Shown here: positions 26,667 through 36,433 of the stretch, piece after piece
Layout: each line of letters opens with the position of its first letter
Numbering within the stretch: position 1 is the first letter of the stretch
NCBI GenBank assembly: GCA_012032555.1
Contig: JAAUSR010000016.1
Location: forward strand, 1 to 64,000
Reading direction: 5' to 3'
DNA: 64,000 nucleotides
DNA from: Thioploca sp.
GTDB lineage: Bacteria > Pseudomonadota > Gammaproteobacteria > Beggiatoales > Beggiatoaceae
Notes under the pieces: model-generated
What the model was told of the DNA's origin: nothing
The model's database searches: none
The model's input: only the letters and a program-made list of their open reading frames with translations
Program-made: the position numbers and the translations under genes

Positions 26667-28727
26667 TTATTGTTCACTCAGAACCGTCATCGCAAAAGCT
26701 AAGTTAGAACGTTGCGTAAACAAAAGTTGGCTTAAATCAGCACCTTCTTTATTGTAGATGGCATAGAAACTATAATTACCGCCCATATTGGGTGGTACTT
26801 CAAATTCTAAAATGCGGTATTGTAATGACCTTTGCTCTAAAGATCGGCGGAAAGGTTGGGGTTCTGCTGAAAACGGTTGAAAAGGTGAACCCGTCATAAA
26901 ATAAGTTTGTCCAGTAGAGGTTTCCACAGCGATCCATAAATCAACACGTTGCAGCGAATCGTTAATTTGTAAATTTTCCATCAAATCCACTTTAAGAAAT
27001 TCACCAACTTGATAGTGTTCTTTTAAGCCTACAAATTTCAGCGCCGCTTTAATATGATTACCAATGCTTATCCACTCAGTTGCTTCTAATTCATTGACGG
27101 TGACGGTTTGGATATTACTAGCCGTGAGTCCTTCACGATTAGTTATGGTCAGAATAACGGTATGAATACCGGGTTTCGTTAAAGTCGTCGTCGCAACTTT
27201 ACCAGAAAGATGTTGACCATTGATAGACCAATCATAATGATTAAAGTTATCGTCCTCAGTGATATCGCCTGAATTGCTGGCATCTAAAATCACGGTTAAG
27301 GGAGCAGCGCCTTGTCGGGGTGAAATGGTAAAAGCCGCTAACGGTGGACGACGTTTAGCGATAACCGTAACGGTCTGAGTTGCTTCTGCTGTTTGATTAA
27401 AGTTATCGGTAATTCGCAGAGTAATTTGATATTCTCCCGCTTGCGGAAAAAGTACACTGGAGGTAACACCTTCCTCAATGACGCAAGCATTACAGTTGCT
27501 ATACCACTGATAATCAACAATCTTTTTGCCATTACTGGCGCAAGAGGTAAAAGCATCAAGGTTCACTTGTAGTGGATTAGTGCTACTCGGGGTCGCCACA
27601 AATTGAGCTAATAATGGTGATGAATTAACCGGTGCGGGTAAGGAAGACCCTCTGAGAGGGAGAGTTTCAACTGGATGAGGTAGTGTTTTTTTGGGGATAG
27701 ATCGATTTTCAGCAATCCTTATTTTGGTCTTGTCATTAGCTGAGTTGGTTTCATTTAATTCCATTGATACGCGTTCCAAATTGAGTTGTTCAATTAATTT
27801 TTCTAATATCGGCTCAACTCTATCATTAGCAACTGAACAAGTTCCCGCTTTTTCATGACCACTACCACCGTATTGCAACATTAATTCACCAATACTCGCG
27901 GTAGAGGAGCAATTAACAATAGAGCGACCCACCGCTAATATCGTTTGATTTTTTTTGTTGATTTTCAGTAGATGAATTGAGACATTACATTCAGGATACA
28001 TCGCATAAATCATAAAGCGATTAGCCACCAAAATTTCTTTTTCACCAAGAAAATCAACGATCACGACTTGATGACAAACGATGGCATTTCTTTCAATTTG
28101 ATGCATCGAAATTTTCTGGTGTTTAAAGTATGTGTCAACTCGCTCTTTAACATCGGGTAATTTTAGAATCTCATTAATGCTAAGTTTTTTACAATAATCA
28201 ATTAACATCATCATTAAATTGTAATTGGAAATTCTAAATTCACTGAATTGACCTAAACCACTACGTGGATCGAGTAAATAATTTAATAATACCCATCCTT
28301 GTGGATGTAAAATATCTTCACGGCTAAAATGACCTGAATCGGCTTTATCTACTGCCACTAGCATTTCTTCACTGATGTTAGAGAAAGCTTCTTTACCACC
28401 ATAATAGTTATAAATAACTCGAGCAGTCGAGGGTGCATTGGCGTCAATAATATAATTAGCTGGACGTTCTTGATACCTTAAGGTTTCGCTATGATGATGA
28501 TCGAAAATAAGATAAGCGCCCGGCACATAAGGTAAATTGGTAGTCACATCATGAGCGGTAACATTGACTTTACCGTCTTGCATATCTTTAGGATTAACAA
28601 ATAAAATTTCTTCTATTAGATTAATTTCTTTTAATAAAACAGCACAAACCAGTCCATCGAAATCATTACGAGTAATGAGGCGATACTTTTTTTTAGCTGG
28701 ATTGTTAGGTAATACTTGTGCTGACAT
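26667..28727 (-). CDS. DHH-family phosphoesterase fused to PKD domains
   Basis: The 686-residue protein has an N-terminal DHH-type domain. The metal motifs are RNDFDGLVCAVLL (residues about 20-32) and DHHHSE (about 76-81). A DHHA1-type motif, GGSGHEKAG, is near 285. The DHH family cleaves phosphodiesters or polyphosphate in the cytoplasm. After a Pro/Ser-rich linker (about 330-370) there are two PKD-like beta-sandwich domains (ending YQITLRITDNFNQ and HTVILTITNREG) and a C-terminal beta-rich segment. PKD domains are almost always extracellular, yet no signal peptide is seen, so the fusion is odd. No frameshift is visible in the linker. Function: putative phosphoesterase, substrate unknown. 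Confidence 0.85.
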   Translation of the reverse strand: MSAQVLPNNPAKKKYRLITRNDFDGLVCAVLLKEINLIEEILFVNPKDMQDGKVNVTAHDVTTNLPYVPGAYLIFDHHHSETLRYQERPANYIIDANAPSTARVIYNYYGGKEAFSNISEEMLVAVDKADSGHFSREDILHPQGWVLLNYLLDPRSGLGQFSEFRISNYNLMMMLIDYCKKLSINEILKLPDVKERVDTYFKHQKISMHQIERNAIVCHQVVIVDFLGEKEILVANRFMIYAMYPECNVSIHLLKINKKNQTILAVGRSIVNCSSTASIGELMLQYGGSGHEKAGTCSVANDRVEPILEKLIEQLNLERVSMELNETNSANDKTKIRIAENRSIPKKTLPHPVETLPLRGSSLPAPVNSSPLLAQFVATPSSTNPLQVNLDAFTSCASNGKKIVDYQWYSNCNACVIEEGVTSSVLFPQAGEYQITLRITDNFNQTAEATQTVTVIAKRRPPLAAFTISPRQGAAPLTVILDASNSGDITEDDNFNHYDWSINGQHLSGKVATTTLTKPGIHTVILTITNREGLTASNIQTVTVNELEATEWISIGNHIKAALKFVGLKEHYQVGEFLKVDLMENLQINDSLQRVDLWIAVETSTGQTYFMTGSPFQPFSAEPQPFRRSLEQRSLQYRILEFEVPPNMGGNYSFYAIYNKEGADLSQLLFTQRSNLAFAMTVLSEQ

Positions 28728-28843
28728 GCTAACCTCCTGAGCAGTTAACAGTTATCAGTTATCTGTTGGTAAAAAATATCTCTTTGTTGCCATTTTGCTT
28801 TTTCCTTATGGTTAGGTCTTGGGAAAGCGGTTATTGTCTTAAT

Positions 28844-30076
28844 TTAATAGCTACCGGATTTTTGATGGGGTAAATACCCATTCTGTTGATATTGTTGGAT
28901 AATTATTTCAAGCAATTGTCCTGCCAATTCTGTCTTTGCAGCACACGGTAATTCAATACCCCCTTCTGCCCACAGAACATTTAAAGCATTTTTCTCACTG
29001 TCAAAGCCAATTCCGGCTACGCCAACCCAATTAGCCGCTATCATATTTAATTGTTTCTGTTGTAATTTCTCTCGAGCATATTCAAGCAGATTATCCGTTT
29101 CGGCTGCAAATCCGACCGTAAACGGTGGATGAGGTAAAGCCGCTACTGTTGCCAGAATATCCGGGGTGCGTTCCAAAGTAATCTGCCAATCAGCATCATA
29201 CTTTTTGATTTTATGACTGAATAGTTGACTGGGACGATAATCAGCAACCGCAGCGGCTGCAATAAAAATATCTACGGTTGCAATCCGCGTCATGACTGCT
29301 GTTAACATATCTTGGGCACTATAAACTGAAATCAATTGAACACCGGCGACCGGTGGTAAAGCCACTGGACCACTGATCAAGGTCACTTGGGCCCCAGCCA
29401 TTTTGGCCGATTGCGCTATAGCATATCCCATTCGTCCAGAACTGCGATTGCTAATAAAACGAACCGGATCAATATCTTCACGAGTTGGCCCGGCAGTCAC
29501 TAACACATGATATCCAGCTAGAAATTGAGTTTGAAATACTTCTTGCACTTGATCAACTAATTCATTGGGTTCCAACAGACGTCCTTTGCCCACTTCACCA
29601 CAAGCTTGGGAACCCGTGGCTGGACCAAAGAATTTTATACCATATTGTTGTAAGCGTTGGCAATTCTCTTGAGTTGCTGGTGCCTGCCACATGAATGAAT
29701 TCATTGCGGGTGCCACCACAATCGGTGCATTGGTAGCTAGGCAGACTGTACTTAATAAATCATCAGCATGACCGCCCGCTAATTTGGCTAAAAAATCGGC
29801 ACTGGCTGGTGCAATGAGTACCATATCAGCCCAACGCGCTAATTCAATGTGTTCCATCGCTGATTCTGTCACAGCGTCTAATAATTGGGTATAAACCGGT
29901 TGTCCAGAAATGGACTGCAAAGTTAATGGGGTAATAAACGCCGTAGCAGCAGCAGTCATAATGACTTGCACTTGTGCACCTTGTTCACGTAAACGACGGA
30001 CTAAGTCAGCGCTTTTATAAGCCGCAATACTGCCGGTAATACCCAATAAAATATGTTTATCTGTTAGTGTATTCAT
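28844..30076 (-). CDS. coaBC: Bifunctional CoA biosynthesis protein CoaBC (Dfp)
   Basis: The N-terminal flavoprotein half is phosphopantothenoylcysteine decarboxylase (CoaC). It carries [23 protein letters not shown] and the catalytic Cys in [11 protein letters not shown]. The C-terminal half is phosphopantothenate-cysteine ligase (CoaB), with [18 protein letters not shown] then [10 protein letters not shown], and AAVADYRPS...KIKK. Together they make 4'-phosphopantetheine from phosphopantothenate. The length of 410 residues is normal. It is divergent from radC. Confidence 0.97.
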   Translation of the reverse strand: MNTLTDKHILLGITGSIAAYKSADLVRRLREQGAQVQVIMTAAATAFITPLTLQSISGQPVYTQLLDAVTESAMEHIELARWADMVLIAPASADFLAKLAGGHADDLLSTVCLATNAPIVVAPAMNSFMWQAPATQENCQRLQQYGIKFFGPATGSQACGEVGKGRLLEPNELVDQVQEVFQTQFLAGYHVLVTAGPTREDIDPVRFISNRSSGRMGYAIAQSAKMAGAQVTLISGPVALPPVAGVQLISVYSAQDMLTAVMTRIATVDIFIAAAAVADYRPSQLFSHKIKKYDADWQITLERTPDILATVAALPHPPFTVGFAAETDNLLEYAREKLQQKQLNMIAANWVGVAGIGFDSEKNALNVLWAEGGIELPCAAKTELAGQLLEIIIQQYQQNGYLPHQKSGSY

Positions 30077-30171
30077 GGAATGTAAAAAAATGTAAAATTT
30101 TTTGAGGAACTCCTTATAATAATTTAAATCAATCGAGATAGTTGGTTATTTAAGTGACAAACGGGGGTAGT

Positions 30172-30846
30172 GTGAAAATTACTGACATGCCTTTAGAAGA
30201 TCGACCCCGCGAAAAATTGTTACAACGCGGTGCTCAAGCTTTAACTAATGTAGAATTATTGGCTATTTTTTTACGGACTGGAACACGTGGTAAAACCGCT
30301 TTAGATTTAGCGCACGAATTACTCAGAGAGTTTGGTGATTTACGCAGTTTATTAGGTGCTGATCAGGCACAATTTTGTCAAGCGAAGGGATTAGGAGATG
30401 CTAAATATGTCCAATTACAAGCGTGTGTTGAAATGTCACGCCGCTATTTGCGTGAATGTTTAGAAAGAGGTGATGTTTTATCCAGTCCTGATGATACCCG
30501 TAATTTTTTAATATCGGAACTCAGTGGCCGGGCCTATGAAGTTTTTTCATGCCTATATTTAGATAATAAACATAGAGTTATAAAATTTGAAGAACTATTT
30601 TATGGCACAATAGATGGTGCTAGTGTTTATCCACGGGAAGTGGTTAGACGCGCTTTACAACATAATGCGGCTGCTTTAATTTTGGCACACAACCATCCTT
30701 CTGGTATTGCCGAACCGAGTCAGGCGGATATTTCAATTACCAGAAAATTAAAAGAAGCCATGACTCTAATCGATGTACGGGTATTAGATCACTTTATTAT
30801 TGGGGATGGATACAGTGTTTCTTTAGCAGAACGTGGATTAGTCTAA
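30172..30846 (+). CDS. radC: RadC-family JAB-domain protein
   Basis: The family start is close to the amino end of the shared sequence [15 protein letters not shown]. The GTG at 30172-30174 with GGGGG just before is therefore preferred over a GTG 18 bases upstream. The protein has a helix-hairpin-helix-like N-terminal part and a JAMM metalloprotease-type domain with Glu in FEELFYG and the zinc motif HNHPSG...SQAD. RadC's role in DNA repair is disputed. Proteins of this family are often near mobile or defence genes. It is divergently transcribed from coaBC, as in many gammaproteobacteria. Confidence 0.93.
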   Translation: MKITDMPLEDRPREKLLQRGAQALTNVELLAIFLRTGTRGKTALDLAHELLREFGDLRSLLGADQAQFCQAKGLGDAKYVQLQACVEMSRRYLRECLERGDVLSSPDDTRNFLISELSGRAYEVFSCLYLDNKHRVIKFEELFYGTIDGASVYPREVVRRALQHNAAALILAHNHPSGIAEPSQADISITRKLKEAMTLIDVRVLDHFIIGDGYSVSLAERGLV

Positions 30847-30867
30847 TTAAGCAACTCATAGAAAATA

Positions 30868-30902
30868 GGTCAGGTAAATAGTCTGGCATACTTTACCTGA
30901 CC
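30868..30902. terminator. Bidirectional terminator-like hairpin between radC and the sulfatase gene
   Basis: GGTCAGGTAAA (30868-30878) and TTTACCTGACC (30892-30902) form a perfect 11-bp stem with a 13-nt loop. It lies in the short gap between two convergent genes. T-runs are poor on both sides. Confidence 0.5.
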
Positions 30903-30947
30903 CATTGATATTTAAAAAGGCCGCTCGCTCAAAAAAGTTTAATGATA

Positions 30948-32399
30948 TTAAACTAAATTTTTAGGGATAACGAAATTGTCTTGAGTTTGTTTTATCCAAG
31001 TGCTTAACTGTTCACGATGAGCAACGAGAATATCTTTTGAATGGCGATCATCAGCCAGATTATGCGTTTCTCCCCCATCATTTTCCAGATCAAACAGCAT
31101 TTCTGGACGCTGTCCCTTAGAAAAAACCATATATTTGTGCTTTTGGCTACGAATCGCACGTCCCATCATTTCCGGTTGCTTGGGATCAATTGATAATTCA
31201 ACCACAAAATGATCGCGCCCAGTTTGTGGCTGAGGTTGTTCAATCAAAGGTTTTAAGCTAATTCCGGTTGTGGGCGGCGCAGCTATACCGGTATAATCAC
31301 ATAATGTCGGCAATAGATCCATATTGGATACCAAGTGTGAATCATCGACTACCCCTGGCGGGATACCCTTACCCACCATCACCATGGGAATCGCAATACT
31401 TTCCTCATAGAGCATCAGTTTAGCAACCCACTGATGAGCCGCTACCCCGTCACCATGATCACTGGTAAAAATAATGAACGTATTATCCTCAAGCTTAGCT
31501 TGTTGCAAAGCATTAAGAACCCGGCCAATCGCCTTGTCAACCTGTTCAGTCAGGTGATAATAAGCCTGCAAATAAGCACGCCATTGTCCCTCATCCCAGG
31601 TTTTCGTATATTGCATTTCTGGTCCATAACAGGGGCGTTTATAACATTGATGTTGACGACACCATTGAATAAATTCAGGTTCGCGGGGATCAACAGTAAA
31701 ATTGGTGGGGAGTTGGGGGTATCGGTCTAAATTAACATGCTTAAGCGGCTGATCACGTACCCAATAGCAAATATCATGGGGATTATGAAACGCTACCACC
31801 GTTAAAAACGGTTGATGATGGGGTCTTTTCCAACGTAAAAATTCAATGGCTTGGTCGGCAACGATATTATCAGTAACATCACCTAAACCTAACCCGATGC
31901 CCTTGATTTCAGAAGGTATACTCACATAATCAAAACCAGGTACATTAACAAACCAACCGCGAGGATAACTTTCCGGCAGATGCCATTTACCAAAATAGAT
32001 CGTTTTATAGCCGGCTTGTTGAAATACTTTACCTAAATTAGGTAGATTTTCCGGAAGTGGCCGTTCATTAAAATTGACACCAGTTTGATGAGGCATCAGT
32101 CCCGTTATAAAACTACTTCGCGATGACCCACAAACCGGCATAGAACAATATGATTTGGTGAAACGTATTCCTTTAGCAGCCAGTGAATCCATGTAAGGCG
32201 TATTAACCCACGGATTGCCATAACTACTCATAGCGTTAAGGGTTTGCTGGTCAGTCATCAAAATAAGAATATTAGGAAAGTCACAATTTTTTTGGGGCAT
32301 GACACAATATTGTTGTGGGTCTCGCTTATAATTTCCCAAGCAACCACTGGTCGTAACACTTATCGCTGCCCCTAATTTTAGGAAGTCTCGACGCTTCAT
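30948..32399 (-). CDS. Tat-exported sulfatase (lipoprotein-type signal)
   Basis: This is an alkaline-phosphatase-fold sulfatase of 483 residues that hydrolyses sulfate esters after export. The N-terminus has the twin-arginine motif KRRDFLK and a lipobox-like TSGC, so it is likely exported folded and anchored. The metal site begins LMTDQQ (Asp50) and FTSDHGDG lies further on. The active-site residue is Cys90 in PVCGSSRSS, which must become formylglycine. The third position is Ser rather than the common Pro or Ala (CxPxR), a tolerated but less usual form. GGAGGT precedes the ATG. No sulfatase-maturase gene is adjacent. Substrate unknown (aryl sulfate, choline sulfate or sulfated glycan). Confidence 0.93.
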   Translation of the reverse strand: MKRRDFLKLGAAISVTTSGCLGNYKRDPQQYCVMPQKNCDFPNILILMTDQQTLNAMSSYGNPWVNTPYMDSLAAKGIRFTKSYCSMPVCGSSRSSFITGLMPHQTGVNFNERPLPENLPNLGKVFQQAGYKTIYFGKWHLPESYPRGWFVNVPGFDYVSIPSEIKGIGLGLGDVTDNIVADQAIEFLRWKRPHHQPFLTVVAFHNPHDICYWVRDQPLKHVNLDRYPQLPTNFTVDPREPEFIQWCRQHQCYKRPCYGPEMQYTKTWDEGQWRAYLQAYYHLTEQVDKAIGRVLNALQQAKLEDNTFIIFTSDHGDGVAAHQWVAKLMLYEESIAIPMVMVGKGIPPGVVDDSHLVSNMDLLPTLCDYTGIAAPPTTGISLKPLIEQPQPQTGRDHFVVELSIDPKQPEMMGRAIRSQKHKYMVFSKGQRPEMLFDLENDGGETHNLADDRHSKDILVAHREQLSTWIKQTQDNFVIPKNLV

Positions 32400-32724
32400 A
32401 GTGCATTACCTCCCATAAAAAACCTCCGATTAGTTATTTCCTACAATAAATATACAATTAATAATTCAAGATCTTTAATTATTTTTAATAAAGTAATTAG
32501 TCTTACCTTATTAAAATTTTTAAAAACACAAAGTAATTATAGCATAATTCTCATTTTCTAATTATAGATGTTATTCTACCTAACGCTATAGGGTCACTTA
32601 GCCGTTCTAAACGCTAATTTTTTTTAATATCACTATGTGACCTAGTAAATTAGGTCGGTTGGGTTGAGCGAAGCCCAACTAACTGATTTTTCAATAAGTT
32701 AAAGATACGAACACTTAATTAGCA
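32400..32724. other. Gap between the sulfatase and DUF2809 genes
   Basis: These 325 bases are AT-rich with no supportable gene. They contain one dispersed palindrome (32658-32679) and a loose inverted pair GGTCAC/GTGACC around 32590-32640. Confidence 0.5.
32658..32679. repeat. Short dispersed palindrome, GTTGGG form
   Basis: GTTGGG (32658-32663) pairs with CCCAAC (32674-32679) around TTGAGCGAAG. It is a variant of the intergenic palindrome family. Similar GTTGGG...CCCAAC elements are common in related filamentous bacteria (general knowledge). Confidence 0.6.
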
Positions 32725-33135
32725 TTAATGAATAGATACACTTCCTGCGTTAACGAGCTTTTCAATGATGACACCCAGCGTAACACCCACGCTATAACAC
32801 CCTAAATCGCTCCATAAAAACCCGTGTCCCAGTATTAAAGCCGCTAATCGATAGCGCCGAATTTCATCAAGCCAAGGAGCATGATAGAGTTGACTGGTTT
32901 CAATTAATAAGGAAAATAGTAAAGCCATAGCGGCAACTTTCCAGGTTGAGAGTGAAGGCAACACCCAGCCCATGACTAGAAATACCAGCAATGCCCATAA
33001 AGTATCTCCCGCATAACGGCTGATAAAATCAGGTAATAGTTCTGGATAACGCCGTGAAGCTAAGCCCAGTCCAGTAACAATCAGTATCATGATAAAATAA
33101 GTTACCCGGTTGCGGGTGAAAGTAAGATTAGACAT
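32725..33135 (-). CDS. DUF2809-family small membrane protein
   Basis: The 136-residue protein, from the ATG at 33133-33135, has about four transmembrane segments. It carries the family signature GLASRRYPELLPDFISRYAGDTLWA, here as two blocks (LASRRYPELLP and YAGDTLWALLVF), and LIETSQLYHAPWLD. The frame also allows a TTG two codons earlier. The function of DUF2809 is unknown. It begins just after the Uma2 gene on the same strand and may be cotranscribed. Confidence 0.85.
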   Translation of the reverse strand: MSNLTFTRNRVTYFIMILIVTGLGLASRRYPELLPDFISRYAGDTLWALLVFLVMGWVLPSLSTWKVAAMALLFSLLIETSQLYHAPWLDEIRRYRLAALILGHGFLWSDLGCYSVGVTLGVIIEKLVNAGSVSIH

Positions 33136-33150
33136 TACCAATTTTTCATT

Positions 33151-33939
33151 TCACTCATTGGGATTGATTCCTAAAGCCCGTAATTTGGCCGCTAATTGCT
33201 CAGCACGTTGTTCCGCTTGGGTGGCACGTTGTCTTGCTTGTTCTAAGTGGTGCTCGGCTTGCGTAGCATGTTGCTCGGCTTGTTTTACCAGTTCTTCACG
33301 AGTGGGAAGTAATTGCCCCTCCACAGTAGCCCAGCGTAGCCAAGTTGTATTGACTTCTCGATAAGCCCCTGACCAACGGACTAGTGCCAGTTGCAAGTTG
33401 GGACTGATATAACGGTCATGCGTATCTAATTCTAGCGGCTGATAGCGACCATCCCGCAATACAAAACCCGCCCAATCTTCAGCATTCCAAGGGTCAAACC
33501 AGTAGTATTCCGGTACCCGCAATTGATTTTGGTAAACTAATTTTTTTTGAGTTTTATCCCGGTGAGCGGTGCTAGATGACAGTAATTCAATAATCACATC
33601 TGGTGCTTTACCTTCTTCCCAAACGACCCAACTTTTACGCTCCTTTTTCGGTACATTTAACACCGCAAAAAAATCTGGGCCGCGAAAATATTCACCCCGC
33701 ACTTGAGCCATGCTGAAGTAAACAAACATGTTACCACCAACATAACCGTTATCTCGGTCCTTTAACCAATATTCCAGGGCTTCAATTAACAAACTCATTT
33801 GCATGGCATGGCGTTGGGTTTCCATTGGTTCACCGTCATCAGCAGGTAATTCGTCTTGCGTTGGGGGTAAAGGAATAGATTCTGCTACTACCGTCTCTGG
33901 TGGGAAATCTGCTAAAAGGGTCATCACTGCTAACCTCAT
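33151..33939 (-). CDS. Uma2-family putative nuclease with coiled-coil tail
   Basis: The 262-residue protein has a Uma2/DUF820 domain, a PD-(D/E)XK-type fold very abundant in cyanobacteria. It shows GPDFFAVLNVPKKERKSW and the core APDVIIELLSSSTAHRDKTQKK, here as two blocks (PDVIIELLS and RDKTQKK). The C-terminus is a coiled coil with repeats of the kind QAEQHATQAEHHLEQA. The biological role is unknown; a transposon- or defence-linked endonuclease is often proposed. It is followed by a small gene two bases upstream on the same strand. Confidence 0.85.
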   Translation of the reverse strand: MRLAVMTLLADFPPETVVAESIPLPPTQDELPADDGEPMETQRHAMQMSLLIEALEYWLKDRDNGYVGGNMFVYFSMAQVRGEYFRGPDFFAVLNVPKKERKSWVVWEEGKAPDVIIELLSSSTAHRDKTQKKLVYQNQLRVPEYYWFDPWNAEDWAGFVLRDGRYQPLELDTHDRYISPNLQLALVRWSGAYREVNTTWLRWATVEGQLLPTREELVKQAEQHATQAEHHLEQARQRATQAEQRAEQLAAKLRALGINPNE

Positions 33940-33941
33940 AA

Positions 33942-34295
33942 TTATTTAGAAGAAGATTTTGGTATGGTAGCTGGTGTTGGTGGTTGTGCTGTTTTAGAAC
34001 AACGCAACAGGTTTAGGATTTGGTTTTTATGGTCACTGGGCTTGGAACCGGTGCTATCAACCTCCTTATCCGGCTGAGCGGCTTTCTCTTTCCAAGCGGA
34101 TTCAATACTTTGTAAAGCTTCATCCAATTGAGGATCTTCTTCACACCAGGTAGCTAGGGTATCTGATAATTGTTCAAGACTAGAAAGCGGGATAAGCAGT
34201 TCAGTTAATTCCTCTTGCTGTGACGGCGACAACAAGGTTGGTCGCTCATTTAACAAGTGGATAAAAGCATTAACGGTAATTTCGTAAATAGACAT
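33942..34295 (-). CDS. Small unknown protein paired with Uma2
   Basis: The 117-residue product has an N-terminal helical region (YEITVNAFIHLLNERPTLLS) and a disordered, Lys/Pro/Ser-rich tail. It ends two bases before the Uma2 gene starts, so the two are translationally linked. No family was recognised. As the upstream, small partner of a nuclease-fold protein it may be an accessory or inhibitor, but this is only context. Confidence 0.6.
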   Translation of the reverse strand: MSIYEITVNAFIHLLNERPTLLSPSQQEELTELLIPLSSLEQLSDTLATWCEEDPQLDEALQSIESAWKEKAAQPDKEVDSTGSKPSDHKNQILNLLRCSKTAQPPTPATIPKSSSK

Positions 34296-34365
34296 GACAA
34301 CACTGTTCCTAAAAAGTTACACAAAGTTATACATTTTTAGGTCATTCGCTCTCGGTTGAAAATTC

Positions 34366-35693
34366 CTAAGAATGGCAACTCGAGTCCTGGTTGAGCAGTC
34401 CCAACCGCTGTCGCTCAGTCCGTTCTAGCAAAATGGATTTCACCTGTTGAACAGGTGTCCAACGATCTATCTCCGAATCGTAGAGTCTGGCTAGAACGTT
34501 TCGCGCTGCATTCTCATCAGCTTGTAACACCACCCCGTCGAAACAGTAAAATGAATCGCCGCGACGTTTTCCTAACAGGACTCCGTACCGACTATCCATT
34601 TGCGAAGTGTACGCGCTATTGACCAGAATGACCGAAGAACCTCTTCGGCGAGATATACTGTCTAACGCTGTCGCTATCACGCCTTTGGTCCAAGCGGATA
34701 GTCTTCTGTTAATATTCTTACCCAATTTTGAACCCGTTATGGGGGCGGTTAAATCTTCAACCGCAATCAATTTCGCTTTAGCCATCAGTTTATGGGTAGC
34801 TTGATAGATGGTATCTTTTATTTGAGAATGGACTTTTCGGACTTGACGATGGAGTTTTTTCCTTCCCAAATTGTTGGTTATGATATTCTTGTTCTTATGC
34901 GGTTTTTGGTTGGCAATCGCCCGGAGTTGGTTTCGAGCTTGGTATTTTTTATTTAACTGGTCCGAGTGTTTAGACAGAATTTGGCCTAATCCTTCGCCGT
35001 GATGTTCTCCCTCAGAATCGACAAAAACTTCTGTATATCCTTTATCTATCCCAATCGTGGCACTTCCACAATTTTCGGTTTCTTCAACTTCGATGGTATA
35101 ATGAACTTCAACTATTCCATCATGCAAATCAGTCTTAAGGTGCCGCTGGGTTCAACATTGGTGTTTAAGGGTATCGCTATTCGTCTTCCCTTAAAAAGAC
35201 TGGGTATTTTTAGCCAAGCGTGACCGCCTAGTTGAAATGTCGTGTAATCATCTGAACGTACCACGATTTGGTTGTGAGTATGATTTCGCCCGTGTTTCCA
35301 GTGTTTGCGCATCATTCTTCTTAGATAGTTGTCGCTAATCCATTTGTCAGACGACAGTTTTTTATAACTAGCCAGTCGTTCCTGGTCATCAACAACGGTT
35401 TTATAAAGCGTGGTTCTGACTTTGTCTTTGGCGGATTCGCGGTTGGCTTTAATATTGCTGAAACTGTCTCTTAGCGTTTCTTTCCAGGCATTGGCAGAGA
35501 CCTTAAACTGACGTGGTTCTTGAAGCCATTGGTCACGTATCTTTCTATCGCTTGGAATTGAAACACCTTTAATTGAACCAAAGCGTTGCCAAACTTCGGA
35601 GCGAATCTGACCTAATCGTTGGGCTTGAATGGCCAGTTGTTGGTATTTGCTTGGGTTCAAATGGTTACTTGTAACTATTCGGGTTACTATCAT
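34366..35693 (-). pseudogene. tnpB: TnpB-type RNA-guided nuclease gene of an IS607-like element, frameshifted
   Basis: Two overlapping frames, 35112-35693 (N-terminal, 193 residues) and 34366-35127 (C-terminal, 253 residues), together give one full-length TnpB. The break is in the shared overlap and looks like a single-base shift. The RuvC-like catalytic residues are present in the second part: Asp in TIGIDKGYTEV, Glu in AVEDLTAP and Asp in QADENAARNVLA. The usual Cys4 zinc finger is absent, as in the IS607-associated subgroup with SRYGVLLGKRRGD. A guide omega-RNA should span the 3' end near 34300-34400. It is inactive unless ribosomes shift frame. Confidence 0.85.
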
Positions 35694-35729
35694 CGGTAAC
35701 CGCCTTAATAATCTGTTTGTTATATTTTC

Positions 35730-36098
35730 TTAATCCATACCTGGGATACGCGACCTGAGGGTTAAGAATTTCTGGCGTTTGAAATTCATACCACCACCAA
35801 TTTCTGGTATCCATTCATCAACCGCTATACCGGATGATAAACAAAATTGTTCCATGGCTTTGACTTGAGATTTTAAATCCGCTTGTTGTCCCGTACTTGA
35901 AACCCGACAATAAGCCACCGTTTTGCTATTTTCTTCCTTGATTCCATATAATTGTCGAAGGTCAGATTCATCATCATAACGATGATTAGATAAAGTCCGT
36001 TTAGCTGTTAATTTACCTGAGGCATCCTATCTTCTTAAAGTATTGGCTGAAACGCCTAGCTGATTTGCAAATTCATGTAGTCGATATTTATTACCCAT
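35730..36098 (-). pseudogene. IS607-type serine recombinase gene (tnpA), broken
   Basis: From the ATG at 36096-36098 the frame encodes a MerR-like helix-turn-helix start (MGNKYRLHEFANQLGVSANTLRR). An amber codon TAG at 36027-36029 follows, where intact homologues have Trp. The frame then continues to the resolvase signature AYCRVSSTGQQADL (catalytic Ser) and EIGGGMNFKRQKF. After that the gene is cut short and most of the catalytic domain is missing. The resolvase part has a GTG at 35918 but is not likely to be a gene on its own. It lies just upstream of tnpB, the typical IS607 order. Confidence 0.85.
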
Positions 36099-36187
36099 AA
36101 TAAGTCATTATAGGTAGGTTTGTATAAATTTCAAATAACAGTTAACAATGGTTCAGAAAATTTTTATAACGAATTGATTTGATGTAG

Positions 36188-36213
36188 GGTGTGTTAGCGC
36201 AGCATAACACACC
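36188..36213. repeat. Short dispersed palindrome
   Basis: GGTGTGTTA (36188-36196) pairs perfectly with TAACACACC (36205-36213) around GCGCAGCA, preceded by GTAG. Together with the next element it lies between the IS607 relic and the VWA gene's terminator. Confidence 0.75.
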
Positions 36214-36230
36214 TTTTCCTTATTAAATTC

Positions 36231-36259
36231 GGTGCGTTACAGCTACTGCCTAACACACC
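36231..36259. repeat. Short dispersed palindrome, second copy
   Basis: GGTGCGTTA (36231-36239) pairs with TAACACACC (36251-36259) with one G-T mismatch. It is the partner of the copy at 36188-36213; paired copies in tandem also occur at 5810-5880. Confidence 0.65.
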
Positions 36260-36361
36260 CCCTACTAAAAACAGTCTGAAGTATTGTTAAAAGTTAAAAA
36301 CAACTTAATACAAATAGCTAGGAGAGGTTGAAATGAAATTCAGGTACCGATACAAGACATG

Positions 36362-36400
36362 AAAAACCTCATCTCGATAATTAAATAACGAGATGAGGTT
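36362..36400 (-). terminator. Strong rho-independent terminator of the VWA/cadherin-repeat gene
   Basis: On the minus strand AACCTCATCTCG and CGAGATGAGGTT form a perfect 12-bp stem (plus-strand 36365-36376 and 36389-36400) with a 12-nt loop. A run of T follows at once (GAGGTTTTTC). It lies 33 bp past the stop codon of the large repeat-protein gene. Confidence 0.85.
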
Positions 36401-36433
36401 GAAGAAAATAGAACTGAAATACTTATTTAATTA

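Noticed and set aside
32590..32640. GGTCAC/GTGACC inverted pair as an operator
   Set aside because: Six-base arms about 40 bp apart in AT-rich DNA are expected by chance.
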